Assembly (NCBI GenBank): GCA_949295085.1
Contig: CASFJS010000009.1
Span: forward strand, 1 to 48,443
Direction: 5' to 3'
Origin: an uncultured Pseudomonadota bacterium
GTDB taxonomy: Bacteria > Pseudomonadota > Alphaproteobacteria > RF32 > CAG-239
DNA length: 48,443 nt
Position numbers and translations under genes: made by a program
The notes under the pieces: model-generated
The model's input: the letters and a program-made list of their open reading frames with translations, nothing else
Told to the model about the DNA's origin: nothing
Database searches by the model: none
Shown: positions 25,514 through 34,475 of the stretch, in pieces
How the letters are laid out: each line of letters opens with the position of its first letter
How positions within the stretch are numbered: the first letter of the stretch is position 1

Positions 25514-25966
25514 TTACAACGTCCGGTTAAAGGCCAAAGCATTATAGTTATTGTCAAGCGGCATATAATTCCCGTGCGCGCCGTACGATGTCGCGCTGGT
25601 CTTGGTCGCCTTTTTGGCAATACTGATAATGGTATCCATAACCTTTTTTCCGGCTTCCATTCTGGTTTTCAAAAGCAATTCATTGGTTTTAAGCGCCTTA
25701 TCAAGTTCGGCGGACAACTCTTTCAACTCCTCTTTTTCCTCTCCGGCAAAAGCCGCCACCGCCTCTCGATTTTTAATAAAAAAAGCACTCAGCGAACGAT
25801 AGGCCGCCACCGTTTTGATTTTTTGCTCATACAAAGCCTTGACCCCGTCAACATCTCCCGTCTTCAAGGCTTCGTTTTCTTTGGCAATGACACCTGTAAA
25901 ACTAACGACAATTTGCTTCATCAAGCCGATTTTTTCGGCAATTTCTTTCGCCTGCAATTCTTCCAT
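25514..25966 (-). CDS. FlgN-like flagellar export chaperone
   Basis: 150 residues, helical, no membrane segment. The position directly ahead of flgK-flgL and the pattern of long amphipathic helices (AEKIGLMKQIVVSFTGVIAKENEALKTGD, ELSAELDKALKTNELLLKTRMEAGKKVMDTI regions) fit FlgN, which holds FlgK and FlgL before export. Sequence identity to FlgN is weak by eye, so the name rests mainly on context and architecture. GGGAGAG ribosome site. Confidence 0.7.
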   Translation of the reverse strand: MEELQAKEIAEKIGLMKQIVVSFTGVIAKENEALKTGDVDGVKALYEQKIKTVAAYRSLSAFFIKNREAVAAFAGEEKEELKELSAELDKALKTNELLLKTRMEAGKKVMDTIISIAKKATKTSATSYGAHGNYMPLDNNYNALAFNRTL

Positions 25967-25980
25967 TTTTTCTCTCCCGT

Positions 25981-26316
25981 TTATCCTTGAACGTTTTGAC
26001 TTTCCGCAGCGCTCTCCTGCAACTGCAAAATAGCATTCATCACATAATCCTTAACGCCTATTCCGCCGACTTTGGCCATTTCTTTACCGTACTCGTCCAA
26101 CAACAGCGAACGATAGATTTTCTCCGCCTGTCCGCCGCCGAACATTCCCTCGGTTGAAATGCCGTCAAACATACTCTCCATCATCCGACTCAGGAAGAAC
26201 GCCTCAAAACTCTCTGCCGCCTCTTCGGCTCTGACTCTGTCCGCCACGGATGTATGCTTTCCGGCCGCCGGATTTAATCCGACCGGAGCGGTATTTAAGG
26301 TAACATCTGTTTCCAT
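25981..26316 (-). CDS. flgJ: Rod-binding protein, FlgJ N-terminal domain only
   Basis: 111 residues matching only the rod-capping half of FlgJ: EEAAESFEAFFLSRMMESMFDGI and IYRSLLLDEYGKEMAKVGGIGV. The peptidoglycan-hydrolase domain of enterobacterial FlgJ is absent, as in other alphaproteobacteria, so another enzyme must open the wall. AGGAGG ribosome site. Lies between flgI and the FlgN-like gene. Confidence 0.88.
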   Translation of the reverse strand: METDVTLNTAPVGLNPAAGKHTSVADRVRAEEAAESFEAFFLSRMMESMFDGISTEGMFGGGQAEKIYRSLLLDEYGKEMAKVGGIGVKDYVMNAILQLQESAAESQNVQG

Positions 26317-26328
26317 TTTTCCGCCCTC

Positions 26329-27459
26329 CTAAATAACTTCGATTTCTGCCTGCAAAGCACCGCTGGCCTTAATCGCCTGCAAAATACTGATTAAATCGCG
26401 CGGCGTAACCCCCAAGGCATTCAACCCGTTAACCAGCTCCTGCAGATTAATACCGGTATCCAAAACTTTCATTTTGGCCTCGGTATCTTCCTGAATATCG
26501 ATCAGCGAGGTATTCACTACCACCGGCTCGCCCATCGTAAACGGCTCCGGCTGCGACACAAACGGAATATCGGTAATTTTAATGGCCAGATTACCCTGCG
26601 CAATCGCCAACCGGTTAATCTTGACATCTTTGCCGATAACCACAATCCCCGTGCTCTCGTCAACCACAACTTTAGCTGTTTGATCAGGCTGCACCTGCAA
26701 TTGCTCGACTTTGGTCATCAAATCGACAATTCTGTCCTGATAATTACTCGGCACCACCAATTCAACCGTCCCCGGATCAAGCGAGCGCGCCGCCGTTGTC
26801 CCGAGCATGGCGTTAATCGCATCAGCCACCCGCCGCGAGGTTGTAAAATCCGGATTCCTCAGCGCGATATTCATGGTGTTGAGGCTGTTAAGCGCAAACG
26901 GAATCTCTTTTTCAATAATCGCACCGCTGGCAATCCGTCCGGACGTCGGTACCCCTTTAACAATCGAAGCGCCGTCGTTTCTGTTGCCGGCAGCCAACGC
27001 ACCGGTCGCAACCGTACCTTGCGCCACGGCATACACATTACCGTCCGCACCCTTGAGCGGCGTGGCAATCAACGTACCGCCCTGCAAATCTTTGGCATCA
27101 CCCAGAGCCGAAACCGTTACGTCTATCCGCGATCCCTGACGGGAAAAAGCCGGCAAATTAGCCGTTACCAACACAGCCGCGATATTTTTGGCCTTAATCT
27201 GACCGTCGCGGGCATTAACCCCGACCATATCCAGCATTGAGATTAAACTCTCTTTGGCAAAATCAACCGATTTGATATTATCGCCGGTACCGTTCAGACC
27301 AACCACCAAACCGTAACCGACCAACTGGTTGTCGCGCACCCCCTCAAAATCGGCAATATCTTTAATCCGCGACACGCCGAAAGCCGGATTTGCCGATACC
27401 GCAAAACTCAATGCGATAACAACAAAGCTCATATTTTTCAACGATTTCAGCCAATTCAT
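26329..27459 (-). CDS. flgI: Flagellar P-ring protein FlgI
   Basis: Periplasmic P-ring subunit, 376 residues, with a signal peptide (FVVIALSFAVSANPAFG). Family motifs: IKDIADFEGVRDNQLVGYGLVVGLNGTGD region, RQGSRIDVTVSALGDA, LDPGTVELVVPSNY, and LVNGLNALGVTPRDLISILQAIKASGAL near the end. GAGGAA ribosome site. First gene of flgI-J-N-K-L, behind a sigma-54 promoter. Confidence 0.97.
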   Translation of the reverse strand: MNWLKSLKNMSFVVIALSFAVSANPAFGVSRIKDIADFEGVRDNQLVGYGLVVGLNGTGDNIKSVDFAKESLISMLDMVGVNARDGQIKAKNIAAVLVTANLPAFSRQGSRIDVTVSALGDAKDLQGGTLIATPLKGADGNVYAVAQGTVATGALAAGNRNDGASIVKGVPTSGRIASGAIIEKEIPFALNSLNTMNIALRNPDFTTSRRVADAINAMLGTTAARSLDPGTVELVVPSNYQDRIVDLMTKVEQLQVQPDQTAKVVVDESTGIVVIGKDVKINRLAIAQGNLAIKITDIPFVSQPEPFTMGEPVVVNTSLIDIQEDTEAKMKVLDTGINLQELVNGLNALGVTPRDLISILQAIKASGALQAEIEVI

Positions 27460-27504
27460 TTTCTATATTCCTCAAAATTAAAGCCTTTTGCTTACCGGAA
27501 TATA

Positions 27505-27520
27505 TGCAATTTACGTGCCA
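27505..27520 (-). promoter_or_regulatory. Sigma-54 promoter for flgI-flgJ-flgN-flgK-flgL
   Basis: Minus strand TGGCACGTAAATTGCA, an exact TGGCACG-N4-TTGC match about 46 bases upstream of the flgI ATG. Same core and spacing as the flgF promoter. Lies between the terminator of the upstream lipoprotein gene and flgI. Confidence 0.9.
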
Positions 27521-27546
27521 AATTTTTGCAAAATAAAATTTTATTT

Positions 27547-27589
27547 AAAAAGGCAAAAGCCTGAGGCTTTATTCAAGCGTCAGGCTTTT
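27547..27589 (-). terminator. Intrinsic terminator overlapping the lipoprotein 3' end
   Basis: Stem AAAAGCCTGA / TCAGGCTTTT then a T-rich run on the minus strand. It starts inside the last codons of the lipoprotein gene, so the coding end doubles as the hairpin arm. Confidence 0.85.
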
Positions 27590-27821
27590 CTTCATTATCT
27601 TCAGGAAGATTGTCCGCACTATCTTCCGGAAGAGTGTCCGCGGGGCAAAGATTTTCCACACTCTTTTTAACCCTCTGCACATCATAATAGATGTCATTGA
27701 TCGTCCTCTCCACCTTTTCGGTGAGTGCCGCAGCGGCTCCCACGGTTTCAACGAGAGCCCCGCAACTGCTCAGCGATATCATCCCGATTATCACGAGCAA
27801 AAAAATCTTGATCCTTTTCAT
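27573..27821 (-). CDS. Small lipoprotein, function unknown
   Basis: 82 residues. Signal peptide MKRIKIFLLVIIGMISL ending in lipobox LSSC (Cys20), a short helical segment (LTEKVERTINDIYYDVQRVKKSVENL) and an acidic Pro/Asp/Glu tail. Family not recognised. No close ribosome site: GGAGC is about 25 bases upstream in AT-rich leader, so initiation may be weak. Terminator hairpin overlaps its end. Confidence 0.65.
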   Translation of the reverse strand: MKRIKIFLLVIIGMISLSSCGALVETVGAAAALTEKVERTINDIYYDVQRVKKSVENLCPADTLPEDSADNLPEDNEEKPDA

Positions 27822-27877
27822 AATTTATAATTTATATTTTTATGCTCCAAGGTAACATTTTTTACAAATTAAAGCAA

Positions 27878-27908
27878 CAAAAAACCGCTCTCAAAATTAA
27901 GAGCGGCT
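27878..27908. terminator. Intrinsic terminator after rubrerythrin
   Basis: CCGCTCT / AGAGCGG stem flanked by A6 and T5 runs, so it can act on both strands. It lies 24 bases past the rubrerythrin stop. Confidence 0.85.
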
Positions 27909-27931
27909 TTTTCCAAACAAAACCAAATGCC

Positions 27932-28474
27932 CTAGAAATATCTCTTGAGTAAGGCTTCCAAAGCTTTGCCGTGGCGGGCTTCGTCACGCGCCATCTCATG
28001 AACCGAATCATGAATGGCGTCCAGATTAAGCTCTTTGGCCTTTTTGGCAATCGCCGTCTTGCCATGACAGGCACCGTTCTCACCGGCCAGCATTTTTTCG
28101 AGATTTTGTTTAGTCGAAGCACTGACCAATTCGCCCAACATCTCGCCGAACCGTGCGGCGTGCTCGGCTTCCTCATGTGCAATCTGCTCCAAAACCGTGG
28201 CAATTTCCGGATATCCCTCGCGCATAGCCTGCCGTGCCATTGCCAGATACATCCCCACCTCGGAGCATTCGCCGTTAAAATGGTTGCGCAAACCTTCCAA
28301 AATCTCGACATCAACCCCTTTGGCTATGCCGATAACGTGCTCGGCCGCCCATGACATTTCTTCTTCCTTGTACGGCACAACCTTATCGCCGGTCGCTTTG
28401 CACACCGGACAAACCGGCGTTTCACCTTCGGCCGCCTCAAAAACCTGACCACAGATTAAACATTTGTATTTCAT
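27932..28474 (-). CDS. Rubrerythrin (reverse type, N-terminal rubredoxin-like site)
   Basis: Non-heme di-iron protein that reduces hydrogen peroxide in anaerobes and microaerophiles. 180 residues. The rubredoxin-like iron site is at the N-terminus (Cys5, Cys8, Cys22, Cys25), opposite to classical rubrerythrin. A four-helix ferritin-like domain follows with Glu/His ligands in [25 protein letters not shown] and [21 protein letters not shown] ribosome site. Supports an oxygen-sensitive lifestyle. Confidence 0.92.
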   Translation of the reverse strand: MKYKCLICGQVFEAAEGETPVCPVCKATGDKVVPYKEEEMSWAAEHVIGIAKGVDVEILEGLRNHFNGECSEVGMYLAMARQAMREGYPEIATVLEQIAHEEAEHAARFGEMLGELVSASTKQNLEKMLAGENGACHGKTAIAKKAKELNLDAIHDSVHEMARDEARHGKALEALLKRYF

Positions 28475-28615
28475 TGTTTTTTGTCCTTTATCTGATTAAA
28501 ACCATCACCGTTGGTTATAACAAAACGGCAACCGTATTTAAACCGGCTTTTAATACTCTTGCACAAGATTTAAAACCTGATATCATTTTTATTTCCAAAA
28601 AAACGGAGAAAAGCC

Positions 28616-29197
28616 ATGACCGATTATCTGCAACAGGCGGCAGACGCCGAAAAACAGGCCCGTGAAATCATTGCCGCGTCAAACATCATCAACATCTGGG
28701 AAGCGGCCGGCGCCAGAGTTAATATTGTCGGCTCGCTCAAAATCGGCGTTTTGGCCAAACACCGCGACATTGATTTTCATATTTATACACCGGAACTCGA
28801 CATTGACCAGAGTTTTAAGATCATGGCAGCAATCTGCCGCCGGCCGCAAATAAAACAATGCAACTTTATCAACCTTGCCGACACAAAAGAACGTTGCTTT
28901 GAATGGCATTTGCAATGGCAGACGGCAAAGGATCAATGTTGGCAGCTTGACCTCATCCAGATTGAGGCCGGATCTTTGTATGACGGCTATTTTGAAAAGA
29001 CCGCCGAACAAATTAAACAGGCCATGACCGAGGAAATGCGGCAGACCATACTCAAACTCAAATTTGCAACACCCGACGATATGAAAATCAGCGGCATTGA
29101 ATATTACAAGGCCGTTATTCAGGACGGCGTCCACGATTTTGAAAGTTTTTTGCGCTGGCGGCAGAAACAGAATTTTTCCGGTATCATTCCATGGTAA
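28616..29197 (+). CDS. Nucleotidyltransferase-like protein
   Basis: 193 residues. The motif VGSLKIGVLAKHRDIDFHIY (Gly39-Ser40 then Asp51-x-Asp53) matches the GS...DxD active-site pattern of the minimal nucleotidyltransferase fold. A third acidic residue could be in WQLDLIQIE. The C-terminal half is helical and rich in Gln. Substrate unknown; small-molecule nucleotidylation is possible. CGGAGAA ribosome site. Divergent from rubrerythrin and apparently monocistronic. Confidence 0.65.
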   Translation: MTDYLQQAADAEKQAREIIAASNIINIWEAAGARVNIVGSLKIGVLAKHRDIDFHIYTPELDIDQSFKIMAAICRRPQIKQCNFINLADTKERCFEWHLQWQTAKDQCWQLDLIQIEAGSLYDGYFEKTAEQIKQAMTEEMRQTILKLKFATPDDMKISGIEYYKAVIQDGVHDFESFLRWRQKQNFSGIIPW

Positions 29198-29225
29198 AAT
29201 CAAAACCCCGCTTCAAAGACTTTGA

Positions 29226-29369
29226 TTAAACCGCCTGTTTCTTTTTATCCTGCAGCAACGGTCGGCCTTTCTGCTGCGCACATTTGCGAATTTTAAGCTC
29301 TTTGAAACCACACGCCCGACATCTCCTTTTCAGAAGACGAAAAATGGGCCGCAATTTCTTGCAACCCAT
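29226..29369 (-). CDS. Possible 47-residue basic Cys protein
   Basis: Open frame starting MGCKKLRPIFRLLKRR and containing CRACGFKELKIRKC, a CxxC plus a later Cys resembling half a zinc ribbon, with a strongly basic C-terminus. There is no ribosome binding site and the first codons overlap the rpsI terminator hairpin, so translation is doubtful. Noted because the base composition and Cys spacing are unusual for chance. Alternatively this 144-base stretch is non-coding. Confidence 0.25.
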   Translation of the reverse strand: MGCKKLRPIFRLLKRRCRACGFKELKIRKCAQQKGRPLLQDKKKQAV

Positions 29370-29372
29370 TGA
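29338..29372 (-). terminator. Intrinsic terminator after rpsI
   Basis: Minus strand ATGGG...TGCAA-GAAA-TTGC...CCCAT with GT pairs, then TTTTTC. Lies about 30 bases after the rpsI stop. Confidence 0.75.
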
Positions 29373-29399
29373 AAATATTTGATATTTTCCTGATGCCAA

Positions 29400-29882
29400 T
29401 TAACGTTTGGAGAACTGGTAAGAACGGCGAGCCTTGGCGCGGCCGTATTTTTTACGTTCTACCGTTCTGTCATCACGAGTCAGCAAACCGGCCTTTTTCA
29501 AGCACTCGCGCAATTCCGGCTCATAAGCGTTCAGCGCTTTGGAAATACCGTGCTTGATGGCACCGGCCTGACCGGACAAACCGCCGCCCTTAACCGTGCA
29601 AACAACGTCAAATTCATTAACGCGGTTAGCGACTTCAAACGGCTGGTTGATAAGCATCTTCAACACCGGACGGGCAAAATACTGATCAATCGACTTCTCA
29701 TTGATGGTAATATTACCTTTGCCGGCCTTAATCCAGACACGAGCAACGGCGTCTTTTCTTTTGCCGGTGGCATAAGCACGCCCCAGTTTGTCTTTTTTGG
29801 GCTTGCGAACAACCGTCTCGGCGGCAGCTTCAACCTTGGCCGCTTTTTTAATATCCTGCAATGATTCAATCTTTTCAGCCAT
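29400..29882 (-). CDS. rpsI: 30S ribosomal protein S9
   Basis: Small-subunit protein whose C-terminal tail reaches the P-site tRNA. 160 residues with the alphaproteobacterial N-terminal extension (about 30 residues), then [29 protein letters not shown] and the terminal basic tail [18 protein letters not shown] ribosome site. Two bases after rplM, as in most bacteria. Confidence 0.97.
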   Translation of the reverse strand: MAEKIESLQDIKKAAKVEAAAETVVRKPKKDKLGRAYATGKRKDAVARVWIKAGKGNITINEKSIDQYFARPVLKMLINQPFEVANRVNEFDVVCTVKGGGLSGQAGAIKHGISKALNAYEPELRECLKKAGLLTRDDRTVERKKYGRAKARRSYQFSKR

Positions 29883-29884
29883 GA

Positions 29885-30349
29885 TTATCTGCTCCTTTTA
29901 TTCTTAACATTTTTCGAGGCAATATCCAGCACCTGCGGATTCTGTGCGGTATGCGGATGCTCGCTGCCGGCATAAACCTTGAGTTTGGTCATCTGCTGAC
30001 GTCCCATCGGGTTACGCGAGATCATACGCTCCACCGCTTTGATAATGACTCTTTCCGGAAAACGTCCGTTCAAAACCTTCTCGGCGGTTGTTTCTTTAAT
30101 TCCGCCCGGAAAACCGGTGTGTTTAAAATATTTTTTGGCAAACAGTTTATTGCCGGTCAGTTTAACCTTGTCGGCATTGATAACGACGACATAATCGCCG
30201 CAGTCGATATTCGGCACATAGTTTGGTTTGTGCTTACCGCGCAAAATCTTGGCAATCTCGGCGGACAGACGCCCCAAAACAACGCCTTCGGCATCGACAA
30301 CATACCATTTTCTCTCAATATCTGAGGGTTTTGTTGCATAAGTGTTCAT
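29885..30349 (-). CDS. rplM: 50S ribosomal protein L13
   Basis: 154 residues from [20 protein letters not shown]; an in-frame upstream start eight codons earlier is unlikely. Signature regions [34 protein letters not shown] and [17 protein letters not shown] are present. Reads from a strong sigma-70 promoter about 40 bases upstream and is followed by rpsI. Confidence 0.97.
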   Translation of the reverse strand: MNTYATKPSDIERKWYVVDAEGVVLGRLSAEIAKILRGKHKPNYVPNIDCGDYVVVINADKVKLTGNKLFAKKYFKHTGFPGGIKETTAEKVLNGRFPERVIIKAVERMISRNPMGRQQMTKLKVYAGSEHPHTAQNPQVLDIASKNVKNKRSR

Positions 30350-30388
30350 CTGTTTTCTCTCTTTGATTAACAATTTAACTTCGGCGCT

Positions 30389-30416
30389 ACTATACAGGAT
30401 TAAACCATCTTGTCAA
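30389..30416 (-). promoter_or_regulatory. Sigma-70 promoter for rplM-rpsI
   Basis: Minus strand TTGACA, 16-base spacer, TATAGT, with predicted start near 30382. One of the closest housekeeping matches in the window. Confidence 0.8.
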
Positions 30417-30505
30417 TAACTTTTTTTCTTTGTTTTTCAATATATTGCTAAATGGTATTATTATACCGTTTGCTAATGAGCTGATTTTTATTGACAAATA
30501 CACAA

Positions 30506-30552
30506 TAAAAAACACCTGCGCAACCGCAAGGGCGACAACAGGTGCTTTTTAT
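30506..30552 (-). terminator. Intrinsic terminator after aspS
   Basis: Minus strand AAAAAGCACCTG pairs with CAGGTGTTTTTT around a 20-base GC-rich loop. Lies 17 bases after the aspS stop. Confidence 0.85.
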
Positions 30553-30568
30553 CTTTTTTAACAGAATC

Positions 30569-32335
30569 TTATTTGCCGTCCAAATCCAGTTTGATATGCA
30601 ACTCTTTCAACTGTTCTTCGGTCGGCGTATTCGGCGCCTGCATCAACAAATCCTGCGCCTTACCGTTAAGCGGAAAAGCAATCACGTCGCGGATAATTTC
30701 CTCATCCAACAACAACATCACCAATCTGTCCATACCATAGGCCGAACCGGCGTGCGGCGGCGCCCCGAACTTAAAGGCGTTGATCATACCGCCGAATTTA
30801 GCGTCAACCACACTGTTATCATAACCGGCAATTTCAAAGGCCTTGTACATAATCTCCGGCTGGTGATTTCTGACCGCGCCCGACAATAATTCAACCCCGT
30901 TGCACACAAAGTCATACTGATAGGCCAAAATCTCCAACGGATTTTTATTAAGCAGGTCGTCCAACCCGCCCTGCGGCATCGAAAACGGATTGTGCGAAAA
31001 CTCAACCGCACCGGTTTCTTCGTTTTCTTCATAAAACGGAAAGTCAACAATCCAGCACATCTTAAAGCTGTTGGTATCAACAAGCCCGAGCTCACCTCCG
31101 ACTTTATTGCGCAACCGGCCGCTAAACTTATCAAACTTCATTCCTTTGCCGGCCATAAAGATAATCGCATCACTTTCCGCCGCTCCGAGCCTTTCCTTAA
31201 GCTCATCCAACTTTGCTTCGCTCAGGAGCTTGGCGATTCCCTTGGCACCGGCCGCCGCAAACGCCACGTAGGCAATACCGCCCATACCCTCCTCTTTGGC
31301 ATAAGCATCCAACTTATCAAAAAACGAGCGCGGCTTTTCGGCAATCCCTTTAACCACCATGGCTTTAATGGTTCTGCCCTCTTTGGCAAACCCGTCATAA
31401 ACACCAAATCCGCTGTCACCGAAGAGAGCCGTCGCATCTTGCAGAATCAGCGGATTACGCAAATCCGGCTTGTCCGAGCCGTATTTGGCCATCGCCTCGC
31501 GAAACGGAATATGCACAAACGGCGCCTGATCAACCGTCTTGCCGTTGGCAAACTCATTAAATATCGTTCCCAGCGTATGCTCAATCACGGCAAATACATC
31601 TTCCTGCGTGGCAAAGCTCATCTCCATATCCAGTTGATAGAACTCTCCGGGACTGCGGTCGGCTCGGGGATCTTCGTCGCGAAAACACGGTGCAATTTGA
31701 AAATACTTGTCAAAACCGGAAACCATCAACAGTTGCTTAAACTGCTGCGGTGCCTGCGGCAGGGCATAAAACTTTCCCGGGTTCAACCGTGACGGCACCA
31801 AAAAGTCACGCGCGCCCTCAGGTGACGAAGCCGTCAAAATCGGTGTCTGATATTCGGTAAACCCTTGCTCACGCATCAGCTCGCGCGTACGCTGTATAAC
31901 CGCCGAACGCAGCATAATGTTTTTGTGAATCCGCTCTTTGCGCAAATCCAAAAACCGGTATTTAAGGCGGATTTCTTCCGGCGCATCGTCCTCCACCGCG
32001 ATTTGAAACGGCAACACTTCCGCCGCCGAATGTAAGACCAGATTTGCGACCTTGATTTCAATATCGCCGGTCGGCATATTTTTGTTGATGCTTTCGCGCA
32101 GCACGACATCACCGTCAATACCGATAACCGATTCCGGACGAATGGTCTCGATTTTTGCAAACAAATCAGAACCGCTGTCAAACACACATTGCGTAATACC
32201 GTAATGATCGCGCAAATCCACAAAACACAAATTGCCGAGATTGCGTTTGCGCTGCACCCAGCCGGCCAGCTTAACTTTTTTGCCGATATCTTCCTTCCTG
32301 AGTTCCCCACAGGTATGGGTCCGATAAGTTTGCAT
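30569..32335 (-). CDS. aspS: Aspartyl-tRNA synthetase
   Basis: Charges tRNA with aspartate. 588 residues, bacterial type: N-terminal OB anticodon-binding domain ([17 protein letters not shown]), class II core with motif 2 [14 protein letters not shown], the bacterial GAD insertion (about residues 290-415) and motif 3 [14 protein letters not shown]. The motif-2 form with SPGEFYQLD is the type seen in alphaproteobacteria. The pattern is compatible with a non-discriminating enzyme, which cannot be proved here. AGAGG ribosome site. Confidence 0.96.
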   Translation of the reverse strand: MQTYRTHTCGELRKEDIGKKVKLAGWVQRKRNLGNLCFVDLRDHYGITQCVFDSGSDLFAKIETIRPESVIGIDGDVVLRESINKNMPTGDIEIKVANLVLHSAAEVLPFQIAVEDDAPEEIRLKYRFLDLRKERIHKNIMLRSAVIQRTRELMREQGFTEYQTPILTASSPEGARDFLVPSRLNPGKFYALPQAPQQFKQLLMVSGFDKYFQIAPCFRDEDPRADRSPGEFYQLDMEMSFATQEDVFAVIEHTLGTIFNEFANGKTVDQAPFVHIPFREAMAKYGSDKPDLRNPLILQDATALFGDSGFGVYDGFAKEGRTIKAMVVKGIAEKPRSFFDKLDAYAKEEGMGGIAYVAFAAAGAKGIAKLLSEAKLDELKERLGAAESDAIIFMAGKGMKFDKFSGRLRNKVGGELGLVDTNSFKMCWIVDFPFYEENEETGAVEFSHNPFSMPQGGLDDLLNKNPLEILAYQYDFVCNGVELLSGAVRNHQPEIMYKAFEIAGYDNSVVDAKFGGMINAFKFGAPPHAGSAYGMDRLVMLLLDEEIIRDVIAFPLNGKAQDLLMQAPNTPTEEQLKELHIKLDLDGK

Positions 32336-32372
32336 AACTAAAACCTCTGTCTATAACTATTAAAACCTCTTA

Positions 32373-32401
32373 GTTGTAGCCTCAAAAAAGCCAAAAATCA
32401 A
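32373..32401 (-). promoter_or_regulatory. Candidate sigma-70 promoter for aspS
   Basis: Minus strand TTGATT, 17-base spacer, TACAAC, about 38 bases upstream of the aspS ATG. Moderate match. Confidence 0.4.
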
Positions 32402-32434
32402 CTCAAAAAAACACATTTTCGACGCATAAGATAA

Positions 32435-32462
32435 GGCTGATTCTCCTTTCAGGGAATCAGCC
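32435..32462. terminator. Stem-loop between aspS and the 32488-33084 gene
   Basis: Perfect 9-bp arms GGCTGATTC / GAATCAGCC with a 10-base loop; flanking T runs are poor on both strands. It probably ends the minus-strand 198-residue protein gene. Confidence 0.55.
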
Positions 32463-32487
32463 TCTTAAATTTCACATCCTGACTTGC

Positions 32488-33084
32488 CTACAGGTTGGTA
32501 TACCGCACGGACATTTTTGTCACCTCCGACGGCCCGGCCCAACGGATAATACCTTCCATGGTATCATTCCACTCCGGAACCCCCAGTTCTGTCCCGCGAT
32601 ACTTCGGCGACCTTTCGGAATTAAACGACATCACATGAACCGTTCCGCTCTTGCCCAAATATACAAAGGACTTCACGAAAACGGAATCATCCCTGTAAAT
32701 CTCTTTCAGCCGCTGCCGATAAGTTGCCTTCCAAGCCTCAAGCTTTTCGGCATCCATATCCGGAATCTCGAACTTAACCTCGTCTACCATATACCAGATA
32801 TTTTTGGCATACTTTGGCAGATGATCCTTGTTCTCCTGAATAACATAAGCCGGATACAAACCGTATTTTCCGGCCAGCGACGAAAGAATCTCAACAATCG
32901 GACATTCCTTCTTTTTCACCTCGAAGAAAATGACATTGTCTTCACCATGCGGCGTCACAACAAAACCGTTGCGGATTCTCCTGCCATAAGTGGCAATCAC
33001 TTTCTTCACCGTTTCAAGCACCTCAGGTGCGGCAGACGCATCAATCAACGCATACATCTGCAAATCATTGATTTTTTGTTCCAT
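32488..33084 (-). CDS. Unknown 198-residue cytoplasmic protein
   Basis: Start taken at the ATG of MEQKINDLQMYAL; the frame is open 51 codons further but crosses a likely promoter. No signal peptide or membrane helix. Mixed alpha/beta composition with YGRRIRNGFVVTPHGEDNVIFFEV and VKSFVYLGKSGTVHVMSF. Family not recognised. There is no Shine-Dalgarno sequence: the leader just before the ATG is TTAAAATTATTATTT, unlike neighbouring genes. This suggests a different translation-signal style and possible transfer, for example from Bacteroidota, where such leaders are common. Confidence 0.6.
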   Translation of the reverse strand: MEQKINDLQMYALIDASAAPEVLETVKKVIATYGRRIRNGFVVTPHGEDNVIFFEVKKKECPIVEILSSLAGKYGLYPAYVIQENKDHLPKYAKNIWYMVDEVKFEIPDMDAEKLEAWKATYRQRLKEIYRDDSVFVKSFVYLGKSGTVHVMSFNSERSPKYRGTELGVPEWNDTMEGIIRWAGPSEVTKMSVRYTNL

Positions 33085-33193
33085 AAATAATAATTTTAAA
33101 TAAATACTACAGGCCCTAAAAGAACCTCTTTTATCTTTTTCCGTAAAGGAAATATGTTCAAATTCTATATAAATTATAATTAATGTGCTTTTC

Positions 33194-33221
33194 TTTATAA
33201 TCCGCTGTCCGACAAAAGCAA
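33194..33221 (-). promoter_or_regulatory. Candidate promoter for the 198-residue protein
   Basis: Minus strand TTGCTT, 16-base spacer, TATAAA, giving a leader of about 100 bases. A Bacteroidota-like TAnnnTTTG element (TAGAATTTG) also occurs further downstream in the leader. Neither is certain. Confidence 0.35.
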
Positions 33222-33253
33222 GTGTTTTTTTGGACAAATTAAAAAAATTTTAA

Positions 33254-33282
33254 TTGACTGCCGCTAAAATAGATCGGATAGA
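33254..33282 (+). promoter_or_regulatory. Candidate sigma-70 promoter for rnd
   Basis: TTGACT, 17-base spacer, GATAGA, about 27 bases upstream of the rnd ATG. Reasonable -35, weaker -10. Confidence 0.45.
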
Positions 33283-33308
33283 GTGAACTAAACAACGGAA
33301 AAAAAATA

Positions 33309-34475
33309 ATGCAATTGATTGAAAAAACCGAAGATTTGGAAAAATTCTGTCAAGCGCTGACATTGCGGGAATTTGTCTGCGTCGATTTGGAATTTTTGCG
33401 CGAGCATACCTATTTTGCCAAATTATGTTTAATTCAGCTTGCCTCGCCGCAAGAATCCGCCGTGGTTGATCCTCTGGCTGCGGATATTGACTTGACATCT
33501 TTTTTCAATCTAATGCAAAATAAGTCCGTTATCAAGGTTTTTCATTCCGGCCGCCAGGATATTGAAATCATTTACAACCTAAGCGGCAAAATTCCGGCTC
33601 CCCTGTTTGATACCCAGATTGCCGCCCAGGTTCTTGGATTCGGCGAAGCCGTCAGCTACGAGTCGTTGGTCAATGCCTTTCTGCACCTTGAACTTGACAA
33701 ATCTTCCCGCCTTTCCGATTGGAGCAAACGCCCGCTTAACCAAAAACAACTTGCCTATGCTTTATCCGATGTAACGCACCTTGCCGAAATTTATCCGCGG
33801 CAGATACAAAAATTGCAGCAGCAAAATCGTCTTGGCTGGATAGCTGATGAACTGGCGGCCCTTTCTGATCCCAAAATTTACCACACCGAACCGACCGAAG
33901 CATGGATGCGGATTCGCCACCGTTCTCACAATGCTTTATTTTTAACCCTGTTGCGCGAGCTGGCAGCCTGGCGTGAACGCCGCGCTATTACCAAAAACAC
34001 CCCGCGCCAATCTTTAATAAAGGATGATCTTTTGCTCAACATCTGTGCCGCCAGACCGGAAACCAAAGAAGATCTGGCCGCTGTCCGCGGTATGCGTCGT
34101 GATATGGCTTTGGGCAAAATCGGCGATGAAATTATCGCCGTGCTGCAAAAAGTCAAACAACTTGATAAAACGGATTATGTAACACCGCCGGCTCTGCCAT
34201 TGCCCGTTGCCGATACTTCGCTGTACGAATTATTAAAACTTCTGCTCAAAATAACATCTCAACAACAACGCGTTGTTCCGCATATTCTGGCCCCCGAAGA
34301 AGATCTTAAAAGTTTCTGCACCTCTCCGACCGGCAATGAGACTTTTTTGCACGGCTGGCGGTACGATATCTTTGGCCACCGGGCGGAAAAATTAAGCCGC
34401 GGCGAGATCGCCCTTGTTTACAATCCCGAACAACACCGTTTCGGTTTCATTGATATTTCAAAACAACCGGCATAA
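33309..34475 (+). CDS. rnd: Ribonuclease D
   Basis: 3'-5' exoribonuclease for tRNA 3'-end trimming. 388 residues. DEDDy catalytic set: Asp26 and Glu28 (VDLEF), Asp84 (HSGRQDIE), Tyr150 and Asp154 (YALSDVTHL). A HRDC-type helical domain follows (about 205-290), with LLRELAAWRERRA. Ribosome site weak (ACGGAA). The last 18 bases overlap the convergent ArsR gene. Confidence 0.94.
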   Translation: MQLIEKTEDLEKFCQALTLREFVCVDLEFLREHTYFAKLCLIQLASPQESAVVDPLAADIDLTSFFNLMQNKSVIKVFHSGRQDIEIIYNLSGKIPAPLFDTQIAAQVLGFGEAVSYESLVNAFLHLELDKSSRLSDWSKRPLNQKQLAYALSDVTHLAEIYPRQIQKLQQQNRLGWIADELAALSDPKIYHTEPTEAWMRIRHRSHNALFLTLLRELAAWRERRAITKNTPRQSLIKDDLLLNICAARPETKEDLAAVRGMRRDMALGKIGDEIIAVLQKVKQLDKTDYVTPPALPLPVADTSLYELLKLLLKITSQQQRVVPHILAPEEDLKSFCTSPTGNETFLHGWRYDIFGHRAEKLSRGEIALVYNPEQHRFGFIDISKQPA

